A DNA stretch of 7,127 nucleotides from an uncultured Chthonomonas sp. (GCA_903886985.1 CAISOI010000145.1:1-7127), one strand, 5' to 3'; counted from the first letter of the stretch, positions 1 through 6,808 are shown. Numbers and translations: made by a program. The notes: generated by a model not told the origin, from the sequence alone.

Positions 1-334
1 GACCGAGATTGTTCAGATTCCAGAAGAATGGCACGTAAGACGTAGGAATAATTGAAGAAGCACCATATCCGTTGGTCACACCTTCGAAAACCATCGTACC
101 AAAGAATAGTGTATAGAAGCCGTATTTAGGGTTATTCCAAACAAGAACCGGGATGGCGCAGACGCCGAATACACCTAAAGCTGCAAGAACTGCTATGAAC
201 CACGAGACATTGAACCATACGAAAGCACCGACCATCCCGACAATCAAGAAGACTGTTACGACGAGTGCAAACAGTAAAAGACCGCTACGAAAATTTTGAT
301 CTTTTCTAAATTGATCGACTGTCGGGTAATTCAT
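1..334 (-). CDS. Polytopic membrane protein, O-antigen polymerase/ligase-like (N-terminal part)
   Basis: The frame reads 111 codons from an ATG at 334 to the window edge, so the C-terminus is missing. The product starts MNYPTVDQFRKDQNFRSG. Hydrophobic segments follow at about residues 17-40 and 44-66, and a third begins near 72 after the polar motif NNPKYGF. This pattern (short cytoplasmic N-terminus, closely spaced helices, aromatic-rich loops) suits the start of a Wzy polymerase or O-antigen ligase-like protein, which joins repeat units at the periplasmic face of the inner membrane. No catalytic loop is visible because those lie further downstream. An in-frame TAG sits immediately before the ATG, which limits upstream extension. 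An AAAAGG stretch lies about 12 nt upstream, longer than ideal spacing. The membrane-protein call is firm. The Wzy assignment rests on the surrounding genes and general topology; a flippase or another polytopic protein remains possible. Confidence 0.6.
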   Translation of the reverse strand, partial: MNYPTVDQFRKDQNFRSGLLLFALVVTVFLIVGMVGAFVWFNVSWFIAVLAALGVFGVCAIPVLVWNNPKYGFYTLFFGTMVFEGVTNGYGASSIIPTSYVPFFWNLNNLG

Positions 335-457
335 CTACTTCGAATACCTTTTGAAACGAATGGTCATCATTTTGACAATTGCCAAACCACTCTTGGATGT
401 AATCAGGAAATGGTACCTTTTAGTAACAACTCCCGCAACTGTATGTGACTTGATCAT
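335..457 (-). CDS. Possible 40-residue basic small protein (tentative)
   Basis: An open frame fills almost the whole gap between the GH44 gene and the membrane protein gene. It starts with ATG at 457, 7 nt after the GH44 stop, and ends with TAG that directly abuts the ATG at 334. The product (start MIKSHTVAGVV, end TIRFKRYSK) is rich in Lys and Arg, has no clear membrane segment and resembles no family I know. In favour: it is co-directional and tightly packed, and its stop-start junction TAGATG is the same as the one between the acyltransferase and GH44 genes. Against: there is no convincing Shine-Dalgarno sequence, and a 40-codon open frame is not rare by chance. It may simply be untranslated spacer. 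Confidence 0.2.
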   Translation of the reverse strand: MIKSHTVAGVVTKRYHFLITSKSGLAIVKMMTIRFKRYSK

Positions 458-464
458 CTTGCTA

Positions 465-2624
465 TCACTTGCATTTCAACAGATATATGGAGTATCTGTT
501 TGCAATAAACAGTGCCTCGCCACTTTTCAAGTCTATATCCGAAATCTTTTCAATGGTGTTCGGTTCCCGATCACTGTAGCGATACGCGACCATGTTTGAC
601 GTAACATTTGTTCCAGAGATCTTCATTCGCACAGGAACATCCCTTGCGGGATTTTTGTTAATAACGATAAGTATGGGCTTCTGAGTTTGACTGTCAATAG
701 AACTAAAAATGCTCACTTCGTCTGGATTAGAACTCTGACTAAAGACGCTCTTGTCGCCAAATCCCGTACCGGACCCATCCACGTTGCCGAACAATTTGAA
801 AGCGAAATATCCTGGTGACTTAGGCTTCGGAGCAGTCCAATAATTTGCGAGATAGACGTTATTCTTTCCAAATACCCCGAGGGTTTCTGCTATTGCAATG
901 GCCCCATTCATAGTCGTGTCGGCACCAAAATTCCATTCAGTAATACCAAGCTTCGTACCGGGATAGTACTGATTGATCCACTCATTCATACGCGGTATGA
1001 GGCGAATAGTGTCACCAATCCAAGACTCATCACGATAGTTGCTATCCCACAATGACTTTACGGAACGTATTCGGGCAGCATTTACGGAGGCGTCGGTCTT
1101 GTTGTCAAAAACCCCCCCTGCCTGCGGGTAATAGTGAATATCGAGAACGTCCAACGTACGTTTGCCGGTGTTCGCGTCGTGTCGCTTTACCTCTTGTAGA
1201 AACCACGGGATGAAGGGTAAATCTCCATGTGCCTTGCGATCGGGGCGGGCATTCCAGTTTGGGCGGTCCTTTGGAGAATGGAAATAACCGGTCCACCCCC
1301 AGGATACTGGTCCAGTTATCTTGGCAGTGGAGTCGACATCCTTCACGGCGGTCGCATATTCCAAAAAGGTTGTTAGCAGCTGATCGTATCCCATTCGTGC
1401 GGGATGAATATCGGTATGCGTGCTGTCCCAAATATCCGGCTCGTTATCCATCGCATAAAATTGTACGCCACCCGAGTCAGCCTTACCAAACTTTTGAACG
1501 AGATGGTTTACCCATTCGTCTTGGTAAACAGCATTGTCGGTCGGGTCGGGTGGGTAAACAAACTGTTTGCGTTTGCGCGCGAAGGACTTAACACTTGTTC
1601 TAAGCTGATTTGTGGCGGGATTATATCCGTGAATCGCTTCGCTTCCGTTCGAGATGCTGTTGCCGCCTTCTGCGGGAACACCTTCTGACCTGCTTGAATC
1701 GCTTATGTCTCTTGCAACATATCCAATTGTTGGAATAGTCATGATGGTGGCTGCGCCAACCAGACGATTTGTCATGATATGGCCATCGGCAACGGAACCG
1801 GGGACACGGTCTTCCGCTTTCTGGTTCCCATAGTTACTGAACTGCCAATCTCGTGCGTGATTCCATGCATTTATCTCCCAGTTGTATCGGGAGTTCGGGT
1901 TGCCGCCCCATCTATGCGATTTTATTCCGAGGTCCAGCAGCTCTTCTCGTGAGGTATGAGCCAATCCGTAAATATAAGGACTAATGGGGTGAACATCCCT
2001 CCGGACATCTACATCGAGGCTAACATAGTTGGGGCCGGTTTCGGCGTCGCCCACCAATTTTATGTCAGATAGGTATACCGGGTCCTGCAGTTTGCCAGTG
2101 CTATCCGCAAACACAAATCCTGTGATGTTGGTTTTACTTGCATTGAGTTTCTCGAGTGGGATGATTGCCAAGACCCAGCGATTGGGAGGAATAGCACCTG
2201 CAGACGTAGAGCGACCAATATCGACCTTTGGACCAAACTTCTTAGACCTGTCCACAGCCATTACGTCAATTTTCTGTCCCCCTTTTCCACTTCCATTGAT
2301 CCAGAGCCAAAGCGATTTAAATCTGCGGGTATCCACATCATCTTTGTGCAGATAGACCCCTTTATAACCTTCTGGGACCATTTTGATAGAAGCATGGTCA
2401 CCGTGAATAACAGTTCCCGATTGGAGCATATGGTTCGCCCACGACCAATCTTGCCAGCCCGCCTCTAAATTGCCCTGATAAATCGACATTTCGACGGGGA
2501 TCGGTTTGGCATCTTGGTAGCCAGTCTCTTTTGAAAGGGTGATCTTCAAGGTAAAACCAAGAAGAACAGAAGCAAAGAGCAACGCTGCAAAACGGGGCGT
2601 GTCCCAATCTATTGGCATGCCCAT
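465..2624 (-). CDS. Membrane-anchored or secreted GH44-family glycoside hydrolase
   Basis: This 719-residue protein has a short N-terminus, a hydrophobic segment at about 12-28 with no obvious cleavage motif (signal anchor or atypical signal peptide), and a beta-rich region at about 44-192 that looks like a carbohydrate-binding jelly-roll. A GH44 catalytic region follows at about 200-600, with a beta-sandwich tail to the end. GH44 hallmarks are visible: HRWGGNPNSRYNWE at 237-250, DNEPDIW with the likely acid/base Glu395, and ITEWNFGA with the likely nucleophile Glu563. The roughly 170-residue spacing suits the family. GH44 enzymes are known as retaining endoglucanases/xyloglucanases acting on beta-1,4-glucan chains. 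Its place inside a polysaccharide operon suggests trimming, release or editing of the polymer outside the cytoplasm, like other glycanases encoded in such loci (inference). The ATG at 2624 abuts the acyltransferase TAG and has GTGGAG about 9 nt upstream. The family call is strong; the natural substrate is unknown. Confidence 0.88.
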   Translation of the reverse strand: MGMPIDWDTPRFAALLFASVLLGFTLKITLSKETGYQDAKPIPVEMSIYQGNLEAGWQDWSWANHMLQSGTVIHGDHASIKMVPEGYKGVYLHKDDVDTRRFKSLWLWINGSGKGGQKIDVMAVDRSKKFGPKVDIGRSTSAGAIPPNRWVLAIIPLEKLNASKTNITGFVFADSTGKLQDPVYLSDIKLVGDAETGPNYVSLDVDVRRDVHPISPYIYGLAHTSREELLDLGIKSHRWGGNPNSRYNWEINAWNHARDWQFSNYGNQKAEDRVPGSVADGHIMTNRLVGAATIMTIPTIGYVARDISDSSRSEGVPAEGGNSISNGSEAIHGYNPATNQLRTSVKSFARKRKQFVYPPDPTDNAVYQDEWVNHLVQKFGKADSGGVQFYAMDNEPDIWDSTHTDIHPARMGYDQLLTTFLEYATAVKDVDSTAKITGPVSWGWTGYFHSPKDRPNWNARPDRKAHGDLPFIPWFLQEVKRHDANTGKRTLDVLDIHYYPQAGGVFDNKTDASVNAARIRSVKSLWDSNYRDESWIGDTIRLIPRMNEWINQYYPGTKLGITEWNFGADTTMNGAIAIAETLGVFGKNNVYLANYWTAPKPKSPGYFAFKLFGNVDGSGTGFGDKSVFSQSSNPDEVSIFSSIDSQTQKPILIVINKNPARDVPVRMKISGTNVTSNMVAYRYSDREPNTIEKISDIDLKSGEALFIANRYSIYLLKCK

Positions 2625-3275
2625 CTAATTGGTCTCCACGGGCAATGCCTTGATATACTTCGCGGGTACTCCACCAACAAGGGTGTGTGGCGCTACATCG
2701 GCAGCAACAACCGCACCTGCTGCGACCACTGCTCCCTTTCCGATTGTGACGCCCGGCAAAACGGTTGCACAAGCACCAACCCATGCGCCATCCTCTACTA
2801 CAATGTCCTTGGTACCAACCAGCCCGCACCGCCGTGAAGGAAAGTTCATTTCGTGCGTAGCAGTTACAAATACGACATTGTTGCCAATGGATACCCCAAT
2901 ACCAATCTCGATATTGCCGCTTAGGTCTGCGTAAAACGGTGTGGTTATCTGACACTCCATCCCTATTTTTAGTTTGGAATAGATGTCTCCAGGACCTTCC
3001 AGATTCATTGTCCCCATAATATGGGAACATCTTCCGATATTGAATCCGAAGAGCCTGTATAATTGGGTTCTTAGTCTGTTCATACTCAAATGCGGTAAAA
3101 AGTAGATTAGGAAGTTGAGTACTCTTAACCGAAAGTGAAACGCAGTAAGGTCTGCACGTAAAATATCTCGTACTTTGTCCGCTTTTGACGGTGGATTTGT
3201 GGCTGCTGATGAGCCACTTGCCAGCGATTTATCCGCCGTCCCGGAACCGTCTGAAGGAATATAGTTATCGTTCAT
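2625..3275 (-). CDS. Hexapeptide-repeat (left-handed beta-helix) O-acyltransferase
   Basis: The 216-residue product is a WcaF/maltose-acetyltransferase-like enzyme expected to transfer an acetyl or other acyl group from acyl-CoA to a sugar hydroxyl in the cytoplasm. Residues 1-35 are polar, Ser/Ala/Gly-rich and probably disordered. A helical hydrophobic stretch at about 46-65 may rest against the membrane. Hexapeptide repeats run from about 92 to 200, for example IEIGIGVSIGNNVVF and IVVEDGAWVGACATVLPGVTIG. The likely catalytic His141 lies in the loop TATHEMNFPSRR. The C-terminal VGGVPAKYIKALP is the usual end of this family. GGAA lies 8 nt before the ATG at 3275. The gap from the small upstream gene is 48 nt, and the stop abuts the GH44 start, so the genes are probably co-transcribed. 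The fold is certain; the acyl donor and sugar acceptor cannot be read from sequence. Confidence 0.9.
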   Translation of the reverse strand: MNDNYIPSDGSGTADKSLASGSSAATNPPSKADKVRDILRADLTAFHFRLRVLNFLIYFLPHLSMNRLRTQLYRLFGFNIGRCSHIMGTMNLEGPGDIYSKLKIGMECQITTPFYADLSGNIEIGIGVSIGNNVVFVTATHEMNFPSRRCGLVGTKDIVVEDGAWVGACATVLPGVTIGKGAVVAAGAVVAADVAPHTLVGGVPAKYIKALPVETN

Positions 3276-3323
3276 ATGTGCGTTTCCGGTGTATGACAGT
3301 CACGCCATACCGACCCTGTGCCT

Positions 3324-3458
3324 TTACGCTCGCAACCAGCAATAGATGATCCATGTGGCGACGAATAGACATACCCAGAACCATCCGCGTCCATCAAGTT
3401 TGTTCTTTTTTAGCCCGATGAATACCAACACAAAGAGCATCTGCATATCGTATTTCAT
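3324..3458 (-). CDS. 44-residue hydrophobic membrane microprotein
   Basis: A short frame starts at ATG 3458, 7 nt after the stop of the GT26-STAS gene, and ends with TAA at 3324. The product begins MKYDMQMLFVLVFIGLKKNK, continues LDGRGWFW and ends in the hydrophobic, aromatic-rich run VCLFVATWIIYCWLRA. It reads as two short membrane segments (about 5-16 and 26-42) joined by a charged turn KKNKLDGRG, or as one clear C-terminal helix with an amphipathic N-terminus. AAGGA is placed 11 nt upstream of the start, inside the end of the previous gene. Without it the 190 nt between the GT26-STAS and acyltransferase genes would be an unusually wide gap in this compact operon. I recognise no family. Small membrane proteins are found in polysaccharide loci as partners of synthases, transferases or kinases, and such a role is plausible here but unproven. 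Confidence 0.6.
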   Translation of the reverse strand: MKYDMQMLFVLVFIGLKKNKLDGRGWFWVCLFVATWIIYCWLRA

Positions 3459-3465
3459 TGGTGGC

Positions 3466-4632
3466 TTATTCCTTAGCCTTTACGAGTCGACCTGCCAGCC
3501 CATCTGTCAACGTTCGCGCAATTTCCGCGTCTTCGAGAACTCCTGCAAACTCCATGGACCACAGTGGCTGTCGTTTGGCTCCCGTTATAACAAACTGTTT
3601 GTTGAGCCTTCGGCACTTTGCGGCAGTAATCAAAATGGAGCCCAGAGCACTGCTGTCAATGTATTCGACGTCTGCCATGCTCAAAATAATATCGTCTGAC
3701 TCACCAACCACTCGGTAAAGTTCATCTCCAAGTAAGTTGCTGGCAGCAAGTTCGAAGTTCCCGCTGGCGATGATAGCACTTTTCCCGCTCATCACTTTGG
3801 TTACAACGCTGCATTCATCAATTACGGGACGTACTTTCATCAAGTCAATCTGCTTCTGAATATGTCTCCCGAAAAAGACAATGTCATTATAGTATCGGCT
3901 AAACATTCTATTGGGTTCCTGAAGAAACCTGTAAAACCACTCCATACCGATTGTTTGAACCCATTTTGGTGCTCGCGGAATCTCCCCGGCAATGAAGTCA
4001 AACGTCCCTCCGATTCCTATGCATACCGGAACAGTGAGTGCATCGCGAAGCATTGATATCCACTTCTCTTGTTTAGGATTGCCGAACGCAACAAGTAGGA
4101 TATCTGGCTTGCTCGCCTCAATCTGGGTGAGAATGTTCTGATTGTCCATTTTGGAGATATCTGCCGGGGGAGGGGAGTACTGCCCGACAATCTGAATTCC
4201 TGGATTATTCGTTTCCAATACGACTCGCGCACGATCTGCAACTTCTTGTCGAGCACCGAGCATGAAAATTCGGTATCCCTTCTGTGCAGCTCGTTCAGCG
4301 AGCATTGGCACGAGATCTGCGCCTGTGACACGCTCTGGTATTGGGCAACGCAGCCACTTGGAAGCAAGAACCAACGGCATCCCATCTGCAACAACAAGAT
4401 CACACCTGCGTAGGATTCTTCTGAGTTCCGGGTCCTGATGGGATTTCAGCAGAAAATCGGTGTTAGCTGTAGCAATCTGATGGATTCCACCCACTTTAAT
4501 GAACTCATCAATGAGGTCCAAAACCTCGTTCATCCGAAAACTGTCTACTGGAACCCCTAAAATTGCAACAGGCCGCCGAACAAATTTTGTGTCTTGAGTA
4601 CTCAAAGGGTTCTGCGCTCCGTTCTCCGCCAT
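3466..4632 (-). CDS. WecG/TagA/CpsF (GT26) glycosyltransferase fused to a C-terminal STAS domain
   Basis: This is a 388-residue two-domain protein. Residues 20-260 are a GT26 transferase, which moves a sugar from a nucleotide donor to an undecaprenyl-linked acceptor at the inner face of the membrane. Visible motifs are ILGVPVD (24-30), ATANTDF (54-60), the ADGMP loop with Asp83, AFGNPKQEKW (182-191), GIGGTFDFIAGEIPRAP (206-222) and the membrane-proximal tail GMEWFYRFLQEPNRMFSRY (229-247). GT26 proteins are normally about 240-260 residues. The extra 120 here form a STAS domain at about 275-385, with DVEYIDSSALGSIL at 321-334. Ser327/Ser328 match the phosphorylatable serine region of SpoIIAA/RsbV-type anti-anti-sigma factors. 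The N-terminal 19 residues are variable. The start at 4632 lies inside the GT2 gene (31-nt overlap) with AAAGG 9 nt upstream, suggesting translational coupling. Both domain calls are strong; a regulatory role for the fusion is inference. Confidence 0.9.
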   Translation of the reverse strand: MAENGAQNPLSTQDTKFVRRPVAILGVPVDSFRMNEVLDLIDEFIKVGGIHQIATANTDFLLKSHQDPELRRILRRCDLVVADGMPLVLASKWLRCPIPERVTGADLVPMLAERAAQKGYRIFMLGARQEVADRARVVLETNNPGIQIVGQYSPPPADISKMDNQNILTQIEASKPDILLVAFGNPKQEKWISMLRDALTVPVCIGIGGTFDFIAGEIPRAPKWVQTIGMEWFYRFLQEPNRMFSRYYNDIVFFGRHIQKQIDLMKVRPVIDECSVVTKVMSGKSAIIASGNFELAASNLLGDELYRVVGESDDIILSMADVEYIDSSALGSILITAAKCRRLNKQFVITGAKRQPLWSMEFAGVLEDAEIARTLTDGLAGRLVKAKE

Positions 4633-5837
4633 CCACCAACGCCTTTATTAACAGCAAGGCTTCCTACTACGACAATCTTCCAAAGGATATAGAATGGGGC
4701 AAAAAGTAGGGATGAATAAGTCTTGAACGGTACTTTTGCAATGACTATTCCCAATATCAGATAAGCTGTCTCGCCCAATAGAATCAAGAGCCATAATCGC
4801 AATAGAGTGGTCAATATGGCAACACTTGGATTCAGCAGAATACCAACTCCCGTAATTCCCAAAAATAGAACGGGCACTGCAAAGAGCTCCGCAAATGGCG
4901 GAATAATAAGTTCAATAGCTCTATCTGCAGCTACTCGATCAAGCTTTGTGACTGACTTGAAAAGCAGAGTGAATGCTCGTTTAAGAAGACCATAACGACC
5001 TCCTTCCCACCTCTGTCTTTGAGATGCCGCCTGATCTCCCGTTGTGGGCATTTGTGCTTCCACCGTGGCATTTGGGACGAATTCAATTCGAATACCGGCG
5101 TCCATTAATCTCAGGGTGTGGTCGATATCTTCTGTGACGCTCTCGCCGGACCATGGAACTGCTACAAGAGCAGATCGACTAAAGACCATACCGTTGCCTT
5201 TAAGGCCATCGGAGAGTTTGAGAGCCATTCGTCCAAGCGGCTTTACGTAATGTGCAAGTGCAAGGGCGACGGCCATCAATCGCGTACGCCAAGTGTCACC
5301 CGTGTTTAAAACTCCGTAGTAGCCCTGCAAAACTTGATGACCGTTTGCAAGACCAGCATTCATTGTGTGAAAAAAATTGGACGAGAGTACTGAATCCGCA
5401 TCCATGATTACGAAAGCGTCGAACGCTCGTGGATCGTCTAATAGTTGATTGATCGCCCATTCAAGGGCATAGCCTTTTCCGCGTAGCTCTTCATGGTGAC
5501 GCTCAAGCACTGTTACGCCGAATTGGCGAGCGATGTCGGCAGTATTGTCTGAGCAGTTATCTGCAATTACAACCGTAGTGAGTTTATCTTTAGGGTAATC
5601 AATCGAAGAGAGACGTTCTAAAACCGATCCGAGATTCATCGATTCGTTGTGAGCGGGAATCATCAGGCAGAAGCTGCGAAGTGTCTCGCTGGATTGATCC
5701 ACTCTCCGTCGACGAACAACTGCGGCAAATGCCAGTCCTAACAGGTAAAGAGTACACAATCCCCAAAAAATGAGTGGGGGTAATGAGACGGCCAGAATGA
5801 CCGGACCAATTAATCCGCTGGAAAGATGTACCTTCAT
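4602..5837 (-). CDS. Membrane-bound family 2 glycosyltransferase (BcsA/processive-type fold)
   Basis: The 411-residue protein has an N-terminal membrane segment (about 10-40) followed by the basic run RRRR, then a cytoplasmic GT2 domain (about 55-300) and three C-terminal hydrophobic segments at about 311-338, 344-367 and 376-396. The catalytic set is complete: PAHNES (61-66), Asp93 in ADNCSD, MDADS with Asp146/Asp148, TED (235-237, likely catalytic base Asp237) and QRQRW (273-277). The TED plus QxxRW pair is typical of processive beta-synthases and related GT2 enzymes that use nucleotide-sugar donors. The protein is shorter than cellulose synthase and lacks a PilZ domain, so it could be a single-sugar transferase or a small synthase. 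It starts 13 nt after the ATPase stop, with AGAGG 6 nt upstream of the ATG at 5837. Its 3' end overlaps the GT26-STAS gene. Donor and linkage are not readable. Confidence 0.9.
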   Translation of the reverse strand: MKVHLSSGLIGPVILAVSLPPLIFWGLCTLYLLGLAFAAVVRRRRVDQSSETLRSFCLMIPAHNESMNLGSVLERLSSIDYPKDKLTTVVIADNCSDNTADIARQFGVTVLERHHEELRGKGYALEWAINQLLDDPRAFDAFVIMDADSVLSSNFFHTMNAGLANGHQVLQGYYGVLNTGDTWRTRLMAVALALAHYVKPLGRMALKLSDGLKGNGMVFSRSALVAVPWSGESVTEDIDHTLRLMDAGIRIEFVPNATVEAQMPTTGDQAASQRQRWEGGRYGLLKRAFTLLFKSVTKLDRVAADRAIELIIPPFAELFAVPVLFLGITGVGILLNPSVAILTTLLRLWLLILLGETAYLILGIVIAKVPFKTYSSLLFAPFYILWKIVVVGSLAVNKGVGGWRRTERRTL

Positions 5838-5850
5838 AGCAGACCTCTTC

Positions 5851-6636
5851 TTACGAGAAATACCGCTGCATCCATCGCGGCATTGCGGAACCTACACCAT
5901 TGAGCACAACTCCAAGGACTTTATCTGGTCCGACCGCTTCCATTGCGCGTCCAACAATCTCGCGAGGCGTAATTCCAGCGCGAACGACAATGACAACGCC
6001 ATCCAACATTTTTGCGAGACTTTTCGTATCCGCAACAGGCAATACAGGCGCCATATCCATAACGATAAAGTCATTCATCTGTTTGAGAGCACCTACAACC
6101 TGAACAAGCCGTGAACTACGAACTAACCTCGCAGGATTAGCTGCCGCTCGGCCCGCTGGGACAATTCGTAGGTTGGGCAACTCGGTCATTTGCACGATGG
6201 CGTTAAGATCGTCTTCCGCGCCTTCGAGAACGTCTACCAAACCAGTGACACCATCTAAATTGAGACGAGTCTGGAGATCCCAGTTACGCAAATTGAAATC
6301 AACCAGGGTTACGCGAGCCTCTGAGTTTTGGGCCATTGTAGTGGCAAGGTTCATAGCAACGGTAGTTTTGCCTTCACCATAAACGGCAGAAGTAACTCCT
6401 ACCACAAAACAGCGAGCTGGATTAGCGGCGCGTTCAATATCCGCGTGCAATCGTGCATATTCTTCCGGCACAAGGCTGCGATTGGTTCCTTGCAATCCGG
6501 CTTCAGCGGCAATCGCGCTGAGTTCTTCGTCAATATCGTGTTCGCGCTGGACCAGGTTGTCCTGTTTATCCAGCTTACTGAGCTTCTCGTCCTTTTTGGC
6601 ATCCTGAGACTCAACGGTCTCATCCATTGGGTGCAT
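5851..6636 (-). CDS. CpsD/Wzc-type BY-kinase-fold ATPase, atypical
   Basis: The 261-residue cytoplasmic protein resembles the CpsD/CapB/ExoP-kinase P-loop family, which works with a Wzz-type membrane partner to control polysaccharide chain length and export. Residues 1-50 are charged and helical, probably a linker or coiled coil. The core runs from about 72 to 250: Walker A TSAVYGEGKTT (82-92), Walker A' LVDFNLR (111-117), Walker B FIVMDMAP (190-197) followed by VADT. Two points differ from active bacterial tyrosine kinases: the A' motif has Asn115 where the second Asp is usual, and the C-terminal tyrosine cluster is reduced to one Tyr (Tyr259, in RWMQRYFS). The protein may therefore bind ATP with weak or no autokinase activity. 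The start at 6636 is chosen over Met4 because GAAGGA lies 7 nt before it. It is separated from the Wzz-like gene by 235 nt but sits only 13 nt from the GT2 gene. MinD/ParA-like function is less likely given the neighbours. Confidence 0.85.
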   Translation of the reverse strand: MHPMDETVESQDAKKDEKLSKLDKQDNLVQREHDIDEELSAIAAEAGLQGTNRSLVPEEYARLHADIERAANPARCFVVGVTSAVYGEGKTTVAMNLATTMAQNSEARVTLVDFNLRNWDLQTRLNLDGVTGLVDVLEGAEDDLNAIVQMTELPNLRIVPAGRAAANPARLVRSSRLVQVVGALKQMNDFIVMDMAPVLPVADTKSLAKMLDGVVIVVRAGITPREIVGRAMEAVGPDKVLGVVLNGVGSAMPRWMQRYFS

Positions 6637-6643
6637 CTAGTAT

Positions 6644-6649
6644 TCCTTC
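6644..6649 (-). promoter_or_regulatory. Ribosome binding site of the CpsD-like gene
   Basis: GAAGGA on the minus strand ends 7 nt before the ATG at 6636. It decides the start: the alternative ATG three codons later has no comparable site at normal spacing. Confidence 0.6.
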
Positions 6650-6665
6650 GGCAATTATAATTCAA

Positions 6666-6678
6666 CTCGCTAAGCGAG
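6666..6678. repeat. 13-bp palindrome CTCGCT-A-AGCGAG
   Basis: Two perfect 6-bp arms flank one central base, 30 nt before the CpsD-like start codon. The size and symmetry suit an operator half-site pair or a tiny RNA hairpin. No regulator for it is visible in the window. Confidence 0.4.
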
Positions 6679-6694
6679 GATATTGTTAGGACGT

Positions 6695-6720
6695 TCAAGC
6701 TCAACACTGAGCATGCTTGA
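6695..6720. repeat. Imperfect dyad, bulged 9-bp stem with 4-nt loop
   Basis: The arms TCAAGCTCA and TGAGC-ATGC-TTGA pair over 9 bp, with a 4-nt bulge on one side and an ACAC loop (plus-strand view). The alternative pairing TCAAGC/GCTTGA uses the outer ends. It lies in the likely leader of the CpsD-like gene, where it could fold in RNA or bind a dimeric regulator. Confidence 0.4.
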
Positions 6721-6808
6721 CTACTTTTTCTGAATCATCAATGATCTGGCGAAACTTCGAACTTAATGAAAAGTAAATTGTAAATTGTCGACCACTTTCC
6801 AACGATAT

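Larger units (their letters stand above)
6637..6808 (-). promoter_or_regulatory. Probable promoter/5' leader region ahead of the CpsD-like gene
   Basis: This is the non-coding stretch between the strong hairpin and the CpsD-like start, with no supported gene. It is A+T-richer than the coding sequence. It holds a TCGACA box (6785-6790) 17 nt upstream of CATTAA (6762-6767), a modest -35/-10 pair, and the tandem heptamer TAAATTG twice on the plus strand (6774-6787). A perfect TATAAT lies at 6654-6659 but is too close to the start to leave room for a ribosome site, so it is unlikely to be the working -10. Two dyads lie between. Promoter placement is a guess; the existence of a promoter here is supported mainly by gap length and the hairpin upstream. 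Confidence 0.4.

Noticed and set aside
351..599. 82-codon plus-strand frame at the 3' end of the GH44 gene
   Set aside because: Antisense to the C-terminus of the GH44 gene, with no ribosome site and no family resemblance.
2029..2355. Plus-strand frame of 108 codons inside the GH44 gene
   Set aside because: Antisense shadow of the beta-rich N-terminal domain; no start context and no recognisable motif.
2398..3030. 210-codon minus-strand frame spanning the acyltransferase/GH44 junction
   Set aside because: It is a shifted frame of two well-supported genes; its product is Cys/Trp/Arg-rich low-quality sequence with no domain.
3291..3310. Small dyad GTATG...CATAC containing TGACAGTCA just before the acyltransferase gene
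   Set aside because: Arms are only 4-5 bp and such dyads are common by chance; not enough for an operator or terminator call.
3346..3699. Plus-strand 117-codon frame opposite the STAS domain and the small membrane gene
   Set aside because: Composition is poor and it lies antisense to two better-supported genes; nothing suggests a convergent transcript.
6654..6659. Perfect TATAAT on the minus strand as a -10 box
   Set aside because: It lies 17 nt from the start codon, so a transcript would begin in or after the ribosome binding site, and the hexamer 17 nt upstream (TATCCT) is a poor -35.
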